DNA of 64,000 nt, taken from CAVSRC01 sp963762605. Its GTDB lineage: Bacteria > Pseudomonadota > Alphaproteobacteria > Rhizobiales > Kaistiaceae. Positions within the stretch are counted from its first letter, which is position 1; the number at the start of each line of letters is the position of its first letter. The stretch is taken from NCBI GenBank assembly GCA_963762605.1, contig CAVXLJ010000017.1:310001-374000 (forward strand), given 5' to 3'. The notes under the pieces are model-generated. The model had not been told where the DNA came from and searched no databases. It saw only the letters and a list, made by a program, of their open reading frames with translations. This document shows, piece by piece, positions 18,031-30,121 of this stretch. Both the position numbers and the translations under genes were made by a program.

Positions 18031-19149
18031 ATGAAAGACAGCTTGCTGCGCATCGTGAGCCTCATCCGCAAGGAGGTGCTGGCATTGCTGCGCGATCCGC
18101 GCAGCCGCGTCATCCTCTTCCTGCCGCCGCTGTTGCAGTCGTTCCTGTTCGGCTACGCCGCCACTTTCGACCTCAACCACGCCCCCTACGCGGTCTATGA
18201 CGAGGACCACGGCGCTGCATCGAGCGACCTTCTGGCACGTTTCGACGGTTCCGGCGTGTTTGAACGGGTCGCCACGATCGAGCGTGCCTCCGACATCGCC
18301 AGGCTGATCGACAACCGCGATGTGCTGGCGGTGGTGCGCATCGCGCCCGATTTCTCCCGCCGGCTTTCCGCCGGTCAACCGGCCGATATCCAGGTCATCG
18401 TCGACGGCCGCAACTCCAACACCGCCGGCACCACCGTCGGCTATATCAACGCCATCGTCGACAGCTTCAACGCGGACTGGCGGGCGGCGCACGGCCTGAC
18501 CAACCCGCCGGTCACGGCGAGCGTGCGGGCCTGGTACAACGGCAACCTCGAGACAAGCTGGAACATGATCCCCGGCCTGATCGGTACCATCACGCTGCTC
18601 CAGGTGTTGATGCTGACGGCCCTGTCGGTAGCGCGCGAGCGCGAGGATGGCACCTTCGACCAGTTGCTGGTCACCCCCATCCGCCCGGCCGAGATCATGG
18701 TCGGCAAGGCCCTGCCCTCGATCGTCGTCGGTCTCATCCAGGCGACCATCATCTTTCTGGTGGCGCAACTGTGGTTCCAGATCCCCTTCGCCGGATCGCT
18801 GATCACCCTCTACAGCGGCCTTGTCCTGTTCGTCATCGCCGCCGTCGGCATCGGGCTGTTCGTCTCGTCGCTGGCGGCGACAATGCAGCAGGCGATGCTC
18901 TTCTCCTTCGTCCTGCTGATGCCCTTCATCCTGCTCTCCGGTCTGGCGACGCCGATCGGCAACATGCCGGAGGTGTTCCAGGCGCTCACGCTGATCGACC
19001 CGTTGCGCTATGCCATCGACATCACGCGCCGGGTCTATCTGGAGGGCGCCAGCCTCACCCAGCTCGTCGGCAATCTGTGGCCAATGGTCATCATCGGCGC
19101 GGTGACGCTGCCGATCGCGGCCTGGATGTTCCGCAATCGGCTGACCTGA
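18031..19149 (+). CDS. ABC-2 type exporter permease (YbhR type)
   Basis: The 372-residue protein has the same topology as the preceding permease. It contains LRDPRSRVILFLPPLLQSFLFGYAATFDL at the first helix and the coupling segment EREDGTFDQLLVTPIRPAEIMVGKAL. It is the last gene of the tetR-hlyD-ABC-permease-permease operon and is followed by a strong stem-loop. The E. coli relatives export cholate and some drugs; the substrate here is not evident. Confidence 0.92.
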   Translation: MKDSLLRIVSLIRKEVLALLRDPRSRVILFLPPLLQSFLFGYAATFDLNHAPYAVYDEDHGAASSDLLARFDGSGVFERVATIERASDIARLIDNRDVLAVVRIAPDFSRRLSAGQPADIQVIVDGRNSNTAGTTVGYINAIVDSFNADWRAAHGLTNPPVTASVRAWYNGNLETSWNMIPGLIGTITLLQVLMLTALSVAREREDGTFDQLLVTPIRPAEIMVGKALPSIVVGLIQATIIFLVAQLWFQIPFAGSLITLYSGLVLFVIAAVGIGLFVSSLAATMQQAMLFSFVLLMPFILLSGLATPIGNMPEVFQALTLIDPLRYAIDITRRVYLEGASLTQLVGNLWPMVIIGAVTLPIAAWMFRNRLT

Positions 19150-19156
19150 GAATCAA

Positions 19157-19180
19157 AGAGCCCGGCCGGGGCCGGGCTCT
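19157..19180. terminator. Stem-loop between convergent permease and cytochrome genes
   Basis: AGAGCCCGGCC and GGCCGGGCTCT form a perfect 11-base stem with a 2-base gap. It lies 7 bases after the permease stop and 16 bases before the end of the convergent cytochrome gene. It could terminate both transcripts. There is no clear T run on either side. Confidence 0.75.
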
Positions 19181-19196
19181 CGATCCGTGCGTCCGC

Positions 19197-19676
19197 CTAT
19201 TTCGGCATGGTCGGCGGTGCCGCGACGTAATAGGGCGTCTTGGGCTCCTGGCCCGGCGGCACGTAGTCCGGCATCGCCGCGCCGGGATCGCCCAGCGACT
19301 TGACGTAACGGTAGAACGAGCGCAGGTCGCTCTCGTCCATGGCGTTGACGTTGTAATAGGGCATCGGCGGCCGCGCCGTGAACGTCTTGGCGAAGTGGAC
19401 GAACTCGTCCTCGCTCATGTCCTTGAGCTTCAGCCGGATGTTGGCCGGGTAGGTCGTGCCCCACGGGCCCATCCAGCCGATAGCCGTTCCGGTCAAGGCC
19501 TTGGCCGGATCGATCTTGCCCTGCGATTCGTTATAGCCGGCGGTGTGGCAGTCATTGCAGCCGCCGATGATCGACACCTGACGGCCGCGCTCGACCGAAA
19601 TGTCTCCGGGCGCCGCCTGGGCCGCCAGCGGAACCGCTGAAACGCACACAACTGCCAACAAGAGCGACAAACGCAT
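19197..19676 (-). CDS. Exported c-type cytochrome
   Basis: The protein has 159 residues with a signal peptide (1-21, ending AAQA). A single haem-binding motif CNDCH is near residue 40. Met residues in AIGWMGPWGTTYPANI and PPMPYY are candidates for the sixth ligand. The start at 19676 follows GAGGGG at good spacing; upstream in-frame codons to 19718 precede the signal peptide. It appears to be a soluble periplasmic electron carrier or a subunit of an unlinked enzyme; no oxidoreductase partner is adjacent. Confidence 0.87.
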   Translation of the reverse strand: MRLSLLLAVVCVSAVPLAAQAAPGDISVERGRQVSIIGGCNDCHTAGYNESQGKIDPAKALTGTAIGWMGPWGTTYPANIRLKLKDMSEDEFVHFAKTFTARPPMPYYNVNAMDESDLRSFYRYVKSLGDPGAAMPDYVPPGQEPKTPYYVAAPPTMPK

Positions 19677-19773
19677 CTTCTTCCCCTCCTCGGTATTGGC
19701 GCAGCCGGTCGGGGCCACGCGAACCGCGGAAGCTAGTCCCGGCCGGGCCGGAACGCTGTGACCGAAATCACCG

Positions 19774-21210
19774 TCAAGAATTCGCTGCGGCCAGCGAATC
19801 GGTTGTCACTGCGAGGGGGAGGACAATCTGGGCGGTGAGGCCGCCCTCGGGCCGGTTCGCCAGGATGACATCGCCGCCGTGAGAGCGGGCCACCGAACGC
19901 GCGATGGTGAGACCCAGGCCGGCGCCGCCGGTCTCGCGGTTGCGCGAGGCCTCCAGCCGGTAAAACGGCCGGAAGACAATCTCGACATCCTCCTGCGGGA
20001 TGCCCGGGCCGTCATCGTCGACCGCAATGCGGATCGCGGCGGGATCGAGCACCAACGAAACGCGGGCACGGTGGCCATATTTCACAGCATTGTCGATCAG
20101 GTTGGCGATCGCACGGCGCAGGCTCACCGGCCCGGCCAGGCATTTCAGACGCGGCGGCAAGTCCGGCGAAAGGGTCAACGTCACGTGTGGCATGTCGCTG
20201 CACAGCGATTCGAGCAGCGAGATCAGGTCGATCGATTCGCGCGCCTCGGGCTGGGCGGTGTCACTGGCGAAGGCGAGCACCGAGCGGGTCATTGCCTCGA
20301 TGTCGTCGAGGTCGGCAAGCATGCGGGCGCGCTGGTCGGCGTCCTCGATAAACTCGGCGCGGAGCCTGAGCCGGGTGACCGGCGTCCTGAGGTCGTGCGA
20401 AATGGCGGCGACGAGCTGGTCGCGGTCGCCGATGAAACGGCGCAGCCGCCCCTGCATGAGGTTGAAGGCGTGGGCGGCGGCGCGCACCTCGCGCGGCCCG
20501 TTCTCGGGCAGTTGCTCGGCATTGATGTCGCGGCCGAGCCGCTCCGCCGCGTTGGCGAGCAGCGCATAGGGGGCGGTCAGGCGGCGCAGCGCCCAGATCG
20601 AGCCGATGAGCACGAGGGCGATGACGACCATCGTCGCCAGCATGGCGTGGTCCGACCACAGGCGTGGCGATGGCGCCACCGGAACGGTGAAGTTGGCCCA
20701 GCTGCCGTTGCCGAGCTGCACCGAGACGAGATAGGCGTCGTCGAAAGCGTAGTGCTGCTCGATGTTGGTGAGGAAGCGTTCGACGGGGCCGGCATCGTCG
20801 CCGGGCGGGTCGGCGACGGCGCTCGACTCGGCGACCACCGGACCACGGCCGACGTCGACCTCGGTGACGCCGGAATCGCCGAGGCGCGTCTGCAGAACGT
20901 CCTCCAGCTCGGCGATCTCGTCGTCGCTGGCGCCCTTGCTGGTGGCAATCGGCTTGGCGCCGACCGACACCTGCAAGGTCGGCGTCGACAGCGCGTCGGC
21001 AAGTTCGTCACGGCTCTGCACTGGCTCGGCGGCGATGGCGCGCGACAGCGACGATACCCGCTCGGCCAGGTGGAAGAAGACGTTCATGCGGGCATTGAGA
21101 GCGCGGTTCTGCAGAATGACGCCGACCGTGGCGAGCTCGGCGACGACCAGCCCGGAAATGACGATGAGCAGCGCCCAGGCAGCCAGACTGTCGGGCAGGA
21201 ATCGCCTCAC
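19774..21210 (-). CDS. Two-component sensor histidine kinase, OmpR-partner type
   Basis: The protein has 478 residues and starts with GTG overlapping the regulator stop. Two helices (about 8-30 and 175-195) flank a periplasmic sensor of about 145 residues. They are followed by HAMP, HisKA with the phospho-acceptor motif AAISHDLRTPVTRLRLR (around residue 270), and HATPase with NLIDNAVKYG, DDGPGIP and GAGLGLTIARSV. It resembles EnvZ/CpxA-type kinases. The sensor domain shows no recognisable ligand motif. Confidence 0.92.
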   Translation of the reverse strand: MRRFLPDSLAAWALLIVISGLVVAELATVGVILQNRALNARMNVFFHLAERVSSLSRAIAAEPVQSRDELADALSTPTLQVSVGAKPIATSKGASDDEIAELEDVLQTRLGDSGVTEVDVGRGPVVAESSAVADPPGDDAGPVERFLTNIEQHYAFDDAYLVSVQLGNGSWANFTVPVAPSPRLWSDHAMLATMVVIALVLIGSIWALRRLTAPYALLANAAERLGRDINAEQLPENGPREVRAAAHAFNLMQGRLRRFIGDRDQLVAAISHDLRTPVTRLRLRAEFIEDADQRARMLADLDDIEAMTRSVLAFASDTAQPEARESIDLISLLESLCSDMPHVTLTLSPDLPPRLKCLAGPVSLRRAIANLIDNAVKYGHRARVSLVLDPAAIRIAVDDDGPGIPQEDVEIVFRPFYRLEASRNRETGGAGLGLTIARSVARSHGGDVILANRPEGGLTAQIVLPLAVTTDSLAAANS

Positions 21211-21929
21211 GCCAATTCGACCTCCGGCGTGAACATGTAGCCGTCGCCGCGCACGGTGACGATCATTTCCGGCGCCTTGGGATCGGCCTCGATCTTCTTG
21301 CGGATGCGGCTGACCTGCACGTCGATGGAGCGGTCGAAGGGCGCGGCATCGCGACCGCGGGCAAGATCGAGGAGCTGGTTGCGGCTGAGCACGCGCTGCG
21401 GGCGCTCGGCAAAGGCGATGAGCAGCTCGTATTCGCCGGTGGTGAGATCGACGATGAGGCCGTCGGGAGCCTCCAGCCGGCGGCGGCCGAGGTCGAGCGA
21501 CCAGCCGGCAAAGCGCATGCGCTTGGCCGCGCCAGCCGGCTTGCCGGTTGTCGCGGACGCACTGGTACGCCGCAGGATGGCGCGCACACGCGCCAGTAGC
21601 TCGCGCGGGTTGAAGGGTTTGGCGATGTAATCGTCGGCGCCCATTTCGAGGCCGACGATGCGGTCGGTCTCGTCGCCCATGGCGGTCAGCATCAGGATCG
21701 GGACGGATGAGCGGGCACGCAGGTCGCGGCAAAGCTCAAGGCCGCTTTTGCCCGGCAGCATGAGGTCGAGAATCACCAGATCGATGCCGCCGGCAGCCAG
21801 TACCGCCTCCATCGTCCGCGCATCGGAGGCGGCGGCAACCGTGTAGCCGTGCTTGACGAAGAAGCGCGAGACCAGGTCCCTGATTTCGCGGTCGTCGTCG
21901 ACGATGAGAAGCTGTGGCGTGGCGCCCAC
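21207..21929 (-). CDS. Response regulator, OmpR/PhoB family
   Basis: The protein has 240 residues. The receiver has acidic DDD at 11-13, the phospho-acceptor D55 in VILDLMLPGKSG and the conserved Lys in DDYIAKPFNPREL. The C-terminal winged helix includes DLTTGEYELLIAF and RSIDVQVSRIRKKIE and ends near GDGYMF. It overlaps the kinase gene by four bases and is transcribed first. Targets are unknown; the upstream hairpin at 22034-22064 separates it from the next minus-strand gene. Confidence 0.94.
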   Translation of the reverse strand: MGATPQLLIVDDDREIRDLVSRFFVKHGYTVAAASDARTMEAVLAAGGIDLVILDLMLPGKSGLELCRDLRARSSVPILMLTAMGDETDRIVGLEMGADDYIAKPFNPRELLARVRAILRRTSASATTGKPAGAAKRMRFAGWSLDLGRRRLEAPDGLIVDLTTGEYELLIAFAERPQRVLSRNQLLDLARGRDAAPFDRSIDVQVSRIRKKIEADPKAPEMIVTVRGDGYMFTPEVELA

Positions 21930-22033
21930 CGTGATGCCCGCCCGGGAAGAGGACGTGGTGCCGTCGGAAATTGCCGGCGATTCCGGCGAGCAGATTTGCT
22001 CGGCCCGGATCGCGGCAAAATTCGGGCAAGCAC

Positions 22034-22064
22034 GTCACGCGCCGGCAGGCCGCCGGCGCGTGAC
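22034..22064 (-). terminator. Strong stem-loop downstream of the small exported protein gene
   Basis: GTCACGCGCCGGC and GCCGGCGCGTGAC form a perfect 13-base stem around a 5-base loop. It lies about 18 bases past the stop of the minus-strand gene ending at 22082, and AATTTT follows within about 10 bases on that strand. It therefore looks like that gene's terminator and insulates the response-regulator operon. Confidence 0.75.
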
Positions 22065-22081
22065 GAAAGCTCAGTCCGGCG

Positions 22082-22306
22082 TTACGCCTTGCAGGCGGCG
22101 TCGGTCTTCATCGCCGCGGTCGCGGCCGACTTGGTCTTGTAGGTGTCCTTGCCGACCATCGTGAAGGTCTTGCCGTTCGGCTTGTGGCTGGTCACCGAGC
22201 ACTTGTGGGTCTTGGCGTTCTGCTCGACATAGTAGGTCGTGGCGGCGAAGGCCGGCGCGACGAGGGCAGTGGTGAGCGCGGCGGCAACGAGAACCTTGCG
22301 AAACAT
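22082..22306 (-). CDS. Small exported protein of unknown function
   Basis: The protein has 74 residues with a signal peptide (1-21, ending APAFA). The mature part, TTYYVEQNAKTHKCSVTSHK and then TFTMVGKDTYKTKSAATAAM, is basic and has two Cys (36 and 72) that could form a disulfide. I recognise it only as a small conserved-looking alphaproteobacterial periplasmic protein. It has its own terminator and 167 bases of upstream space, so it is probably a single-gene transcript, possibly well expressed. Confidence 0.75.
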   Translation of the reverse strand: MFRKVLVAAALTTALVAPAFAATTYYVEQNAKTHKCSVTSHKPNGKTFTMVGKDTYKTKSAATAAMKTDAACKA

Positions 22307-22473
22307 GGGGTAGTCTCCGATTGCGGTTGATCCCCGCCGGCGGATGCCGGGTTCGGGGTGTCGCCCCCGGGCCCCATGGGCATGTTCGCCTGGGGCCGGG
22401 CGATGGCGCGGAGACCACCACGGTTCTGTAAGCCCAATGTTTCGCGTTTGTCCTCGGTTTGTAACCGCGTGTT

Positions 22474-23925
22474 TCAACCGGTCGCGGCGCGGCGGGTCGC
22501 CGGCTTGGCCGGGCCCTCGATCGGCGGCACACGTCGGGTGAGGCCGAAGCGTTCGCGCATGATCCAGCGCGTGGTCATCAGCGTTGCGGCCGCGGCGAGG
22601 CCGGAGGACAGACCGATCCAGATGCCGATGCCGGCGAGATGCATCCAGAAGCCGAGCAGGAGAGCGACGGGCAGGCCGACGCCCCAATAGCCGAGGCCGG
22701 CCAGCCACATCGGCACGCGCGTGTCGCCCAGGCCGCGCAGCATGCCGGCGCCGGTCACCTGGGCGCCGTCGACGATCTGGAAGATGCCGGCCCAGACCAG
22801 ATAGGAGGCGGCAAGGCCGGCGACGGCGGCATCGGTCGGGCTGGACCAGTCGAGGAAGAGGCCGACGAGCTGGTGGCGGAAGGCGAGGATCAGGGTGGCG
22901 GTGCCGCAGGCATAGACCAGCGCCGTGCCGTAGGCCGACCAGCCGGCGCGGGCGATGCCTGCGACGTCGCGGGCACCGTAGGCGCGGCCGACGCGCACGG
23001 TCGCGGCGGTGGCGAGGCCGAGCGGCACCATGAAGGTCAGCGACGGGATCTGGATGGCGATGGCGTGGGCGGCGAGCGCCGAGGCGCTGATCAGACCCAT
23101 GAGGAAGGTCGCCGCGTTGAAGGTCGAGGATTCGAAGGCGAGCGTCACGCCGATCGGCACGCCGACCTTCCAGATGGCACGGAAGCGTGGCCAGTCCGGC
23201 CGCCAGAAGCGCCCGAACAGGTGGTAACGGCGGAAGCGCCGGTCGCGGTTGATGAGCAGCGCCAGACCGCCGGCCATGTAGATGTTGGTGAGCGTGGTGG
23301 CGATGCCGGCGCCGGGCAGCCCCAGAGCCGGCAGGCCGAAATGGCCGAACATCAGCGTCCACACGAGGACCGCATTGACGATGAGCGCGCTGCCGCCGAT
23401 CCACAGTGCCGATAGCGGCCGCTCCAGCGCCGAAACGAAATTGCGCAGGATCGCGTAGAACAGGAAGGGCAGGAATTGCCACTGGAAGGTGTGCAGATAG
23501 GAAGCGGCGTTGGCGGCGATAGCCGGTTGCTGGCCGAGTGCCAGGAAGATCGCCTCGGCATGCCACAGCAGCGCCCAGATCGGCAGGGCGATGGCGATCG
23601 CCGTCCAGAAGCCCTGGCGCACGGTGCGGCGCACGTCGCGCACCGAATGGCGGTTACGGCCGAGCTCGATGGCCACCAGCGGTGCTGTCGCCGTGACCAC
23701 GCCGATGGCGAAGATGAGGAAGAAGAAGTTCAGGTTGACCGCCAGCGCGCCGGCGGCAAGCGCATTGGGGCCCAGCCAACCCATCATGACCACATCGGTC
23801 GTCGCCAGGCCGACCTGGGCGACGTTGGTCAGGACGATCGGCCAGGCAAGCGCAAGCGTAGCGGAGATTTCCGCGCCCCACGTCCCGCGTGAGGGCGCCG
23901 CCTCAGAGCCTTCCATGACAGTCAT
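22474..23925 (-). CDS. MATE family multidrug/Na+ efflux transporter (NorM type)
   Basis: The protein has 483 residues with about 12 helices in two repeats. Family segments are LAWPIVLTNVAQVGLATTDVVMMGWLG in helix 1 and, in the second half, LAFESSTFNAATFLMGLISASALAAHAIAIQI and LAAVGYWGVGLP-like segments (here LAGLGYWGVGLPVALLLG). MATE proteins export cationic drugs using Na+ or H+. I start at the ATG at 23925 (MTVMEGSE); the longer frame to 24006 is low-complexity Arg/Gly. A nearby ATG at 23916 is also possible. Confidence 0.92.
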   Translation of the reverse strand: MTVMEGSEAAPSRGTWGAEISATLALAWPIVLTNVAQVGLATTDVVMMGWLGPNALAAGALAVNLNFFFLIFAIGVVTATAPLVAIELGRNRHSVRDVRRTVRQGFWTAIAIALPIWALLWHAEAIFLALGQQPAIAANAASYLHTFQWQFLPFLFYAILRNFVSALERPLSALWIGGSALIVNAVLVWTLMFGHFGLPALGLPGAGIATTLTNIYMAGGLALLINRDRRFRRYHLFGRFWRPDWPRFRAIWKVGVPIGVTLAFESSTFNAATFLMGLISASALAAHAIAIQIPSLTFMVPLGLATAATVRVGRAYGARDVAGIARAGWSAYGTALVYACGTATLILAFRHQLVGLFLDWSSPTDAAVAGLAASYLVWAGIFQIVDGAQVTGAGMLRGLGDTRVPMWLAGLGYWGVGLPVALLLGFWMHLAGIGIWIGLSSGLAAAATLMTTRWIMRERFGLTRRVPPIEGPAKPATRRAATG

Positions 23926-24024
23926 GGAGCGAGCTTCTAGACCCGCGCGCGGAGCCGCACCACCCCCGCCGGAACGAGGACGCGGCCACCGTGTCGTGGC
24001 AGCCACGTCCCCGCTGGAATCCGC

Positions 24025-25419
24025 CTATCGTGGCCGGCAGGTCGCCGCGTAGCCGCCGCCGCGCGACCAGGTGATGGTCTCGGCATAGCCAACCAGCACG
24101 TCACCTCTGCCGACATAGCGGGCGCCGCGGTTCGAGGCGACACGGCGCAGCGTCATCGGCGGCGCGCCCGCCTCGGTGACGATCACCCGGGCGTTGGCAT
24201 CGTCGAAAAGGACGCTGATGAAGCTGCCGTCGTCACAGGCAAAGGGAATGGTGCCGGAGTCGGGCGAGGGAATCGGCGGCCCGGAGAAAGCCGGCGGCGT
24301 TGCGACAACCGGCGGCGGGGGGCTGCAATAGGCGAGAAACGGACCGGCCTGGGCGGCGCTGCCCTTGAGCGACAGGGTATAGGGTGCGGCCGAGCCAATG
24401 CGGATGGTGAGAGCGCTCCCGTGGATGATCGCCTGCCATAGCGGATCGTCGGTCTTGAGCTTGATCAGCGGGTTGGACAGGCGGCTCAGTTGCGACACGT
24501 CGGAGCCGGTCGCCCGATAGCTGCCAGCGAAGCTGCCGGCGGAGAAGCTGACGGTCACGGCCCTGCCCGGCTGGACCTCGGGAGAGCTGCGTCCGAGCGC
24601 CACGGTGGCCTGGTTCGAGCGCGGCGAACAAACCGCGGTGAACTCGCTGTTGTCTGAGTTGGGCACGGCGAAGGCGAGGCTGCCGTTTTCCCTGGTCGAG
24701 GAGAACGTCCACACGGCATCGCTGGTAACCGGCGCCGGCGCGCCAGCCGCGGGAGGCGGCGGTGGCGCCGACGGCGGTGTCGCGCCGCCGGCAGCCAGCA
24801 GTCGCACGTTCACGTTCCAGTCATTGGCGCAGATGTCGACGGCGCGGGCGATGCGCCTGCCGTCGGAGAGCACCAGGCCGAGATCGCGTGGGCAGGCGAT
24901 GCCGTCCGCGCCCGGCGCCACCAGGATCTCCACGGCGCTGCCGACGCGCCGGTTGATGGCGACCGGCTTGCCGGCCATGAAGACGCCGTCGATGGTGACA
25001 TTGGGGTCGTCGACACTGATCGTCACCGGCTGGATGCCGGCCGGTTGGGCGGCGGCGGCCGGTGCAGGCGGTGTGGGGGTCGGCGGCGCGGGCACGGCAG
25101 CGGTCGAGAACGGCACGGTCACCTGGGCACCGTTGGTGCAGATATTGGTGTCGATCGTCGCCACCGTGCCGTCGGAGCCGGCGAAGGCGATATGCTCGGC
25201 GCAAGGCACCGGGCCGCCGGGATTGTCGACGCGGAAGAAGGTGGCACCGCCGCCCTGTCCGGCGACGGGCAGTGCCTCGCCGTTCAGGCTGGCGCCGGTG
25301 ACGGTGACGCCGCTCTTGTCGCTGCGGGCGCTGAACAGGCGGCTGTCGGCATGGGCAACACCTGCCAGCAACACGACGGCGACCGCGCCGGTCGATAGAA
25401 TCTCAACAAAACGGGACAT
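24025..25419 (-). CDS. Exported protein with a C-terminal MliC-like lysozyme-inhibitor domain
   Basis: The protein has 464 residues with a signal peptide (1-24, ending HADS). Two repeated Cys-containing beta-rich units precede Pro/Ala-rich linkers (about 107-125 and 225-242). The last 75 residues, beginning IPFACDDGSFISVLFDDANA and ending GYAATCRPR, match the MliC fold: an FxC start, a central RVAS-G-RY and a terminal Cys. MliC proteins inhibit C-type lysozyme in the periplasm. The start follows GGAGAACGGG. Function of the N-terminal two thirds is unknown; such a long MliC protein is unusual. Confidence 0.7.
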   Translation of the reverse strand: MSRFVEILSTGAVAVVLLAGVAHADSRLFSARSDKSGVTVTGASLNGEALPVAGQGGGATFFRVDNPGGPVPCAEHIAFAGSDGTVATIDTNICTNGAQVTVPFSTAAVPAPPTPTPPAPAAAAQPAGIQPVTISVDDPNVTIDGVFMAGKPVAINRRVGSAVEILVAPGADGIACPRDLGLVLSDGRRIARAVDICANDWNVNVRLLAAGGATPPSAPPPPPAAGAPAPVTSDAVWTFSSTRENGSLAFAVPNSDNSEFTAVCSPRSNQATVALGRSSPEVQPGRAVTVSFSAGSFAGSYRATGSDVSQLSRLSNPLIKLKTDDPLWQAIIHGSALTIRIGSAAPYTLSLKGSAAQAGPFLAYCSPPPPVVATPPAFSGPPIPSPDSGTIPFACDDGSFISVLFDDANARVIVTEAGAPPMTLRRVASNRGARYVGRGDVLVGYAETITWSRGGGYAATCRPR

Positions 25420-25523
25420 CCCGTTCTCCCCATGAAGGTCCTGCCCACCCTCTGATACGGCCATTTGCGCCAAAGCGTGCGGGTCTGACAAGCCCGACAA
25501 GGATGGCGAGATCGCGGCGGCGC

Positions 25524-26411
25524 TCAGCCCGCCAAGCGAAAGCGGTTTTCGGGCAGGCCGGGGACGTCGACGGTGAGTGCATAAAGGCCGCCAGACAAGC
25601 GTTCGTCGGGCCGCCGGGCGCTGGTGATGAACAGCGTGTTGAGCTGCGGGCCGCCGAAGGTGCAGGTGGTCACGTTGGTCACCGGCATCTCGACGATGCG
25701 GTCGATCTCGCCGGTGGGCGCGATGCGCACGATACAGCCGCCGCCATGGCGCGCGTTCCACAGATATCCCTCGCGGTCCATCGCCGAGCCGTCCGGCAGG
25801 CCGCGGTCGAAATCGGTGAAGAACGGGCGGTCCTTGGCGATCCGGCCGCTCCTCAGGTCGTAGTCCCACAGGAAAATCGTGTTGGCGAGCGTATCGGCGG
25901 AATAGAAACGGCTGTTGTCCGGGCTCCAGCAGAAGGTGTTGCTGATGCCGATGCCGCGCTTCTCCGTCGTGCACACCCCGGCGGGGCTGACGCGGAACAG
26001 CGCGCCCAGGTCGTCGCGCTCGATGGGAAGATCCTCGCCGTCGCTGCCGACATTGTTGGCCATCGAGCCGACCCAGAAATTGCCGGCCGGGTCGGGACGG
26101 CCATCGTTCAGGCGCACGCCGGCGCGGCCGCGCTCGGGATTGGCAAAATCGGCGCGGGCGTCGTTGGCCGGCTGCCACAGGATGACGTGGCTGCCGAGCG
26201 CGACGATCAGGGTGTCCGGGCGGTCGGTGAGACCGAGGGCTGTCACCGGCTCGGAGAAGAACCAGTTCCTGACATTGCCGGTTTCCGGCTCGAAGCGATG
26301 GATGAGGAAGCGGTTGATGTCGACCCAGTAGACGGCTTTATGGAGGGCGTGCCAGACGGCCCCCTCGCCCGTCCCGTCGCCGGACGGAACCACACATAGC
26401 GGTGAACGCAT
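25524..26411 (-). CDS. SMP-30/gluconolactonase-family protein
   Basis: The protein has 295 residues. It has the beta-propeller features of the family: GEGAVWHALHKAVYWVDINRFLIHRF with the metal-ligand Glu near the N-terminus, RLNDGRPDPAGNFWVGSM with the Asn and Asp ligands, and ISNTFCWSPDNSRFYSADT. These enzymes hydrolyse sugar lactones. It is divergent from zwf with 147 bases between them. No 6-phosphogluconolactonase gene lies between zwf and edd, so a lactonase here is suggestive, but SMP-30 enzymes usually act on unphosphorylated lactones. Confidence 0.9.
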   Translation of the reverse strand: MRSPLCVVPSGDGTGEGAVWHALHKAVYWVDINRFLIHRFEPETGNVRNWFFSEPVTALGLTDRPDTLIVALGSHVILWQPANDARADFANPERGRAGVRLNDGRPDPAGNFWVGSMANNVGSDGEDLPIERDDLGALFRVSPAGVCTTEKRGIGISNTFCWSPDNSRFYSADTLANTIFLWDYDLRSGRIAKDRPFFTDFDRGLPDGSAMDREGYLWNARHGGGCIVRIAPTGEIDRIVEMPVTNVTTCTFGGPQLNTLFITSARRPDERLSGGLYALTVDVPGLPENRFRLAG

Positions 26412-26558
26412 GTTATCCCCTCACGCCGCACTGGCACTGGTCGTGCAACGAATCCTCTGCCAAAAGGCTTCCCGTCAGTGTAGACCGCAGCCACCGGAAC
26501 CCGAAATCCGTCGGGGACTTGCCTCCTCCCATCTGCCGCCTCCGGAGTTCTTGCCGCC

Positions 26559-28037
<1,479 letters not shown>

Positions 28038-28042
28038 ACGCC

Positions 28043-28186
28043 GTGCTCTGGGCGATGCTCGGGACGATGGTGGCGATCTGGGCGGTCATCGCCGCCCCGT
28101 TCGCGCTGGTCTTCGTCCTGCGTCGCCGCAAGGCCAGGCGTGCGAGCCTGTCCATTCGCGCACCCGGGACCGGGGCGCCGCGCTGA
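28043..28186 (+). CDS. Possible small single-span membrane protein
   Basis: A 47-codon frame starts with GTG five bases after the zwf stop. It encodes one hydrophobic helix (about 3-27, MLGTMVAIWAVIAAPFALVF) followed by a very basic stretch RRRKARR. It lies in the 266 bases between zwf and edd. Topology and position suggest a real small membrane protein, but there is no recognisable family and the start is weak. Confidence 0.35.
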   Translation: MLWAMLGTMVAIWAVIAAPFALVFVLRRRKARRASLSIRAPGTGAPR

Positions 28187-28303
28187 GCCATCGCCCGGCG
28201 GCCCGCTCCTTGCTAGGCCGCCATCGGATTTTCACGCTCGGGCCGTAGACCGGCCCTCAATGTCCACGCGCACGGCCACCGCGGCCGCCCCGAGGAGTCC
28301 GCC

Positions 28304-30118
<1,815 letters not shown>

Positions 30119-30121
30119 GCG

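Noticed and set aside
24025..26178. Single 717-residue protein joining the MliC-domain gene to the SMP-30 region
   Set aside because: The upstream part is the SMP-30 gene read out of frame; the signal peptide at 25419 marks the real start.
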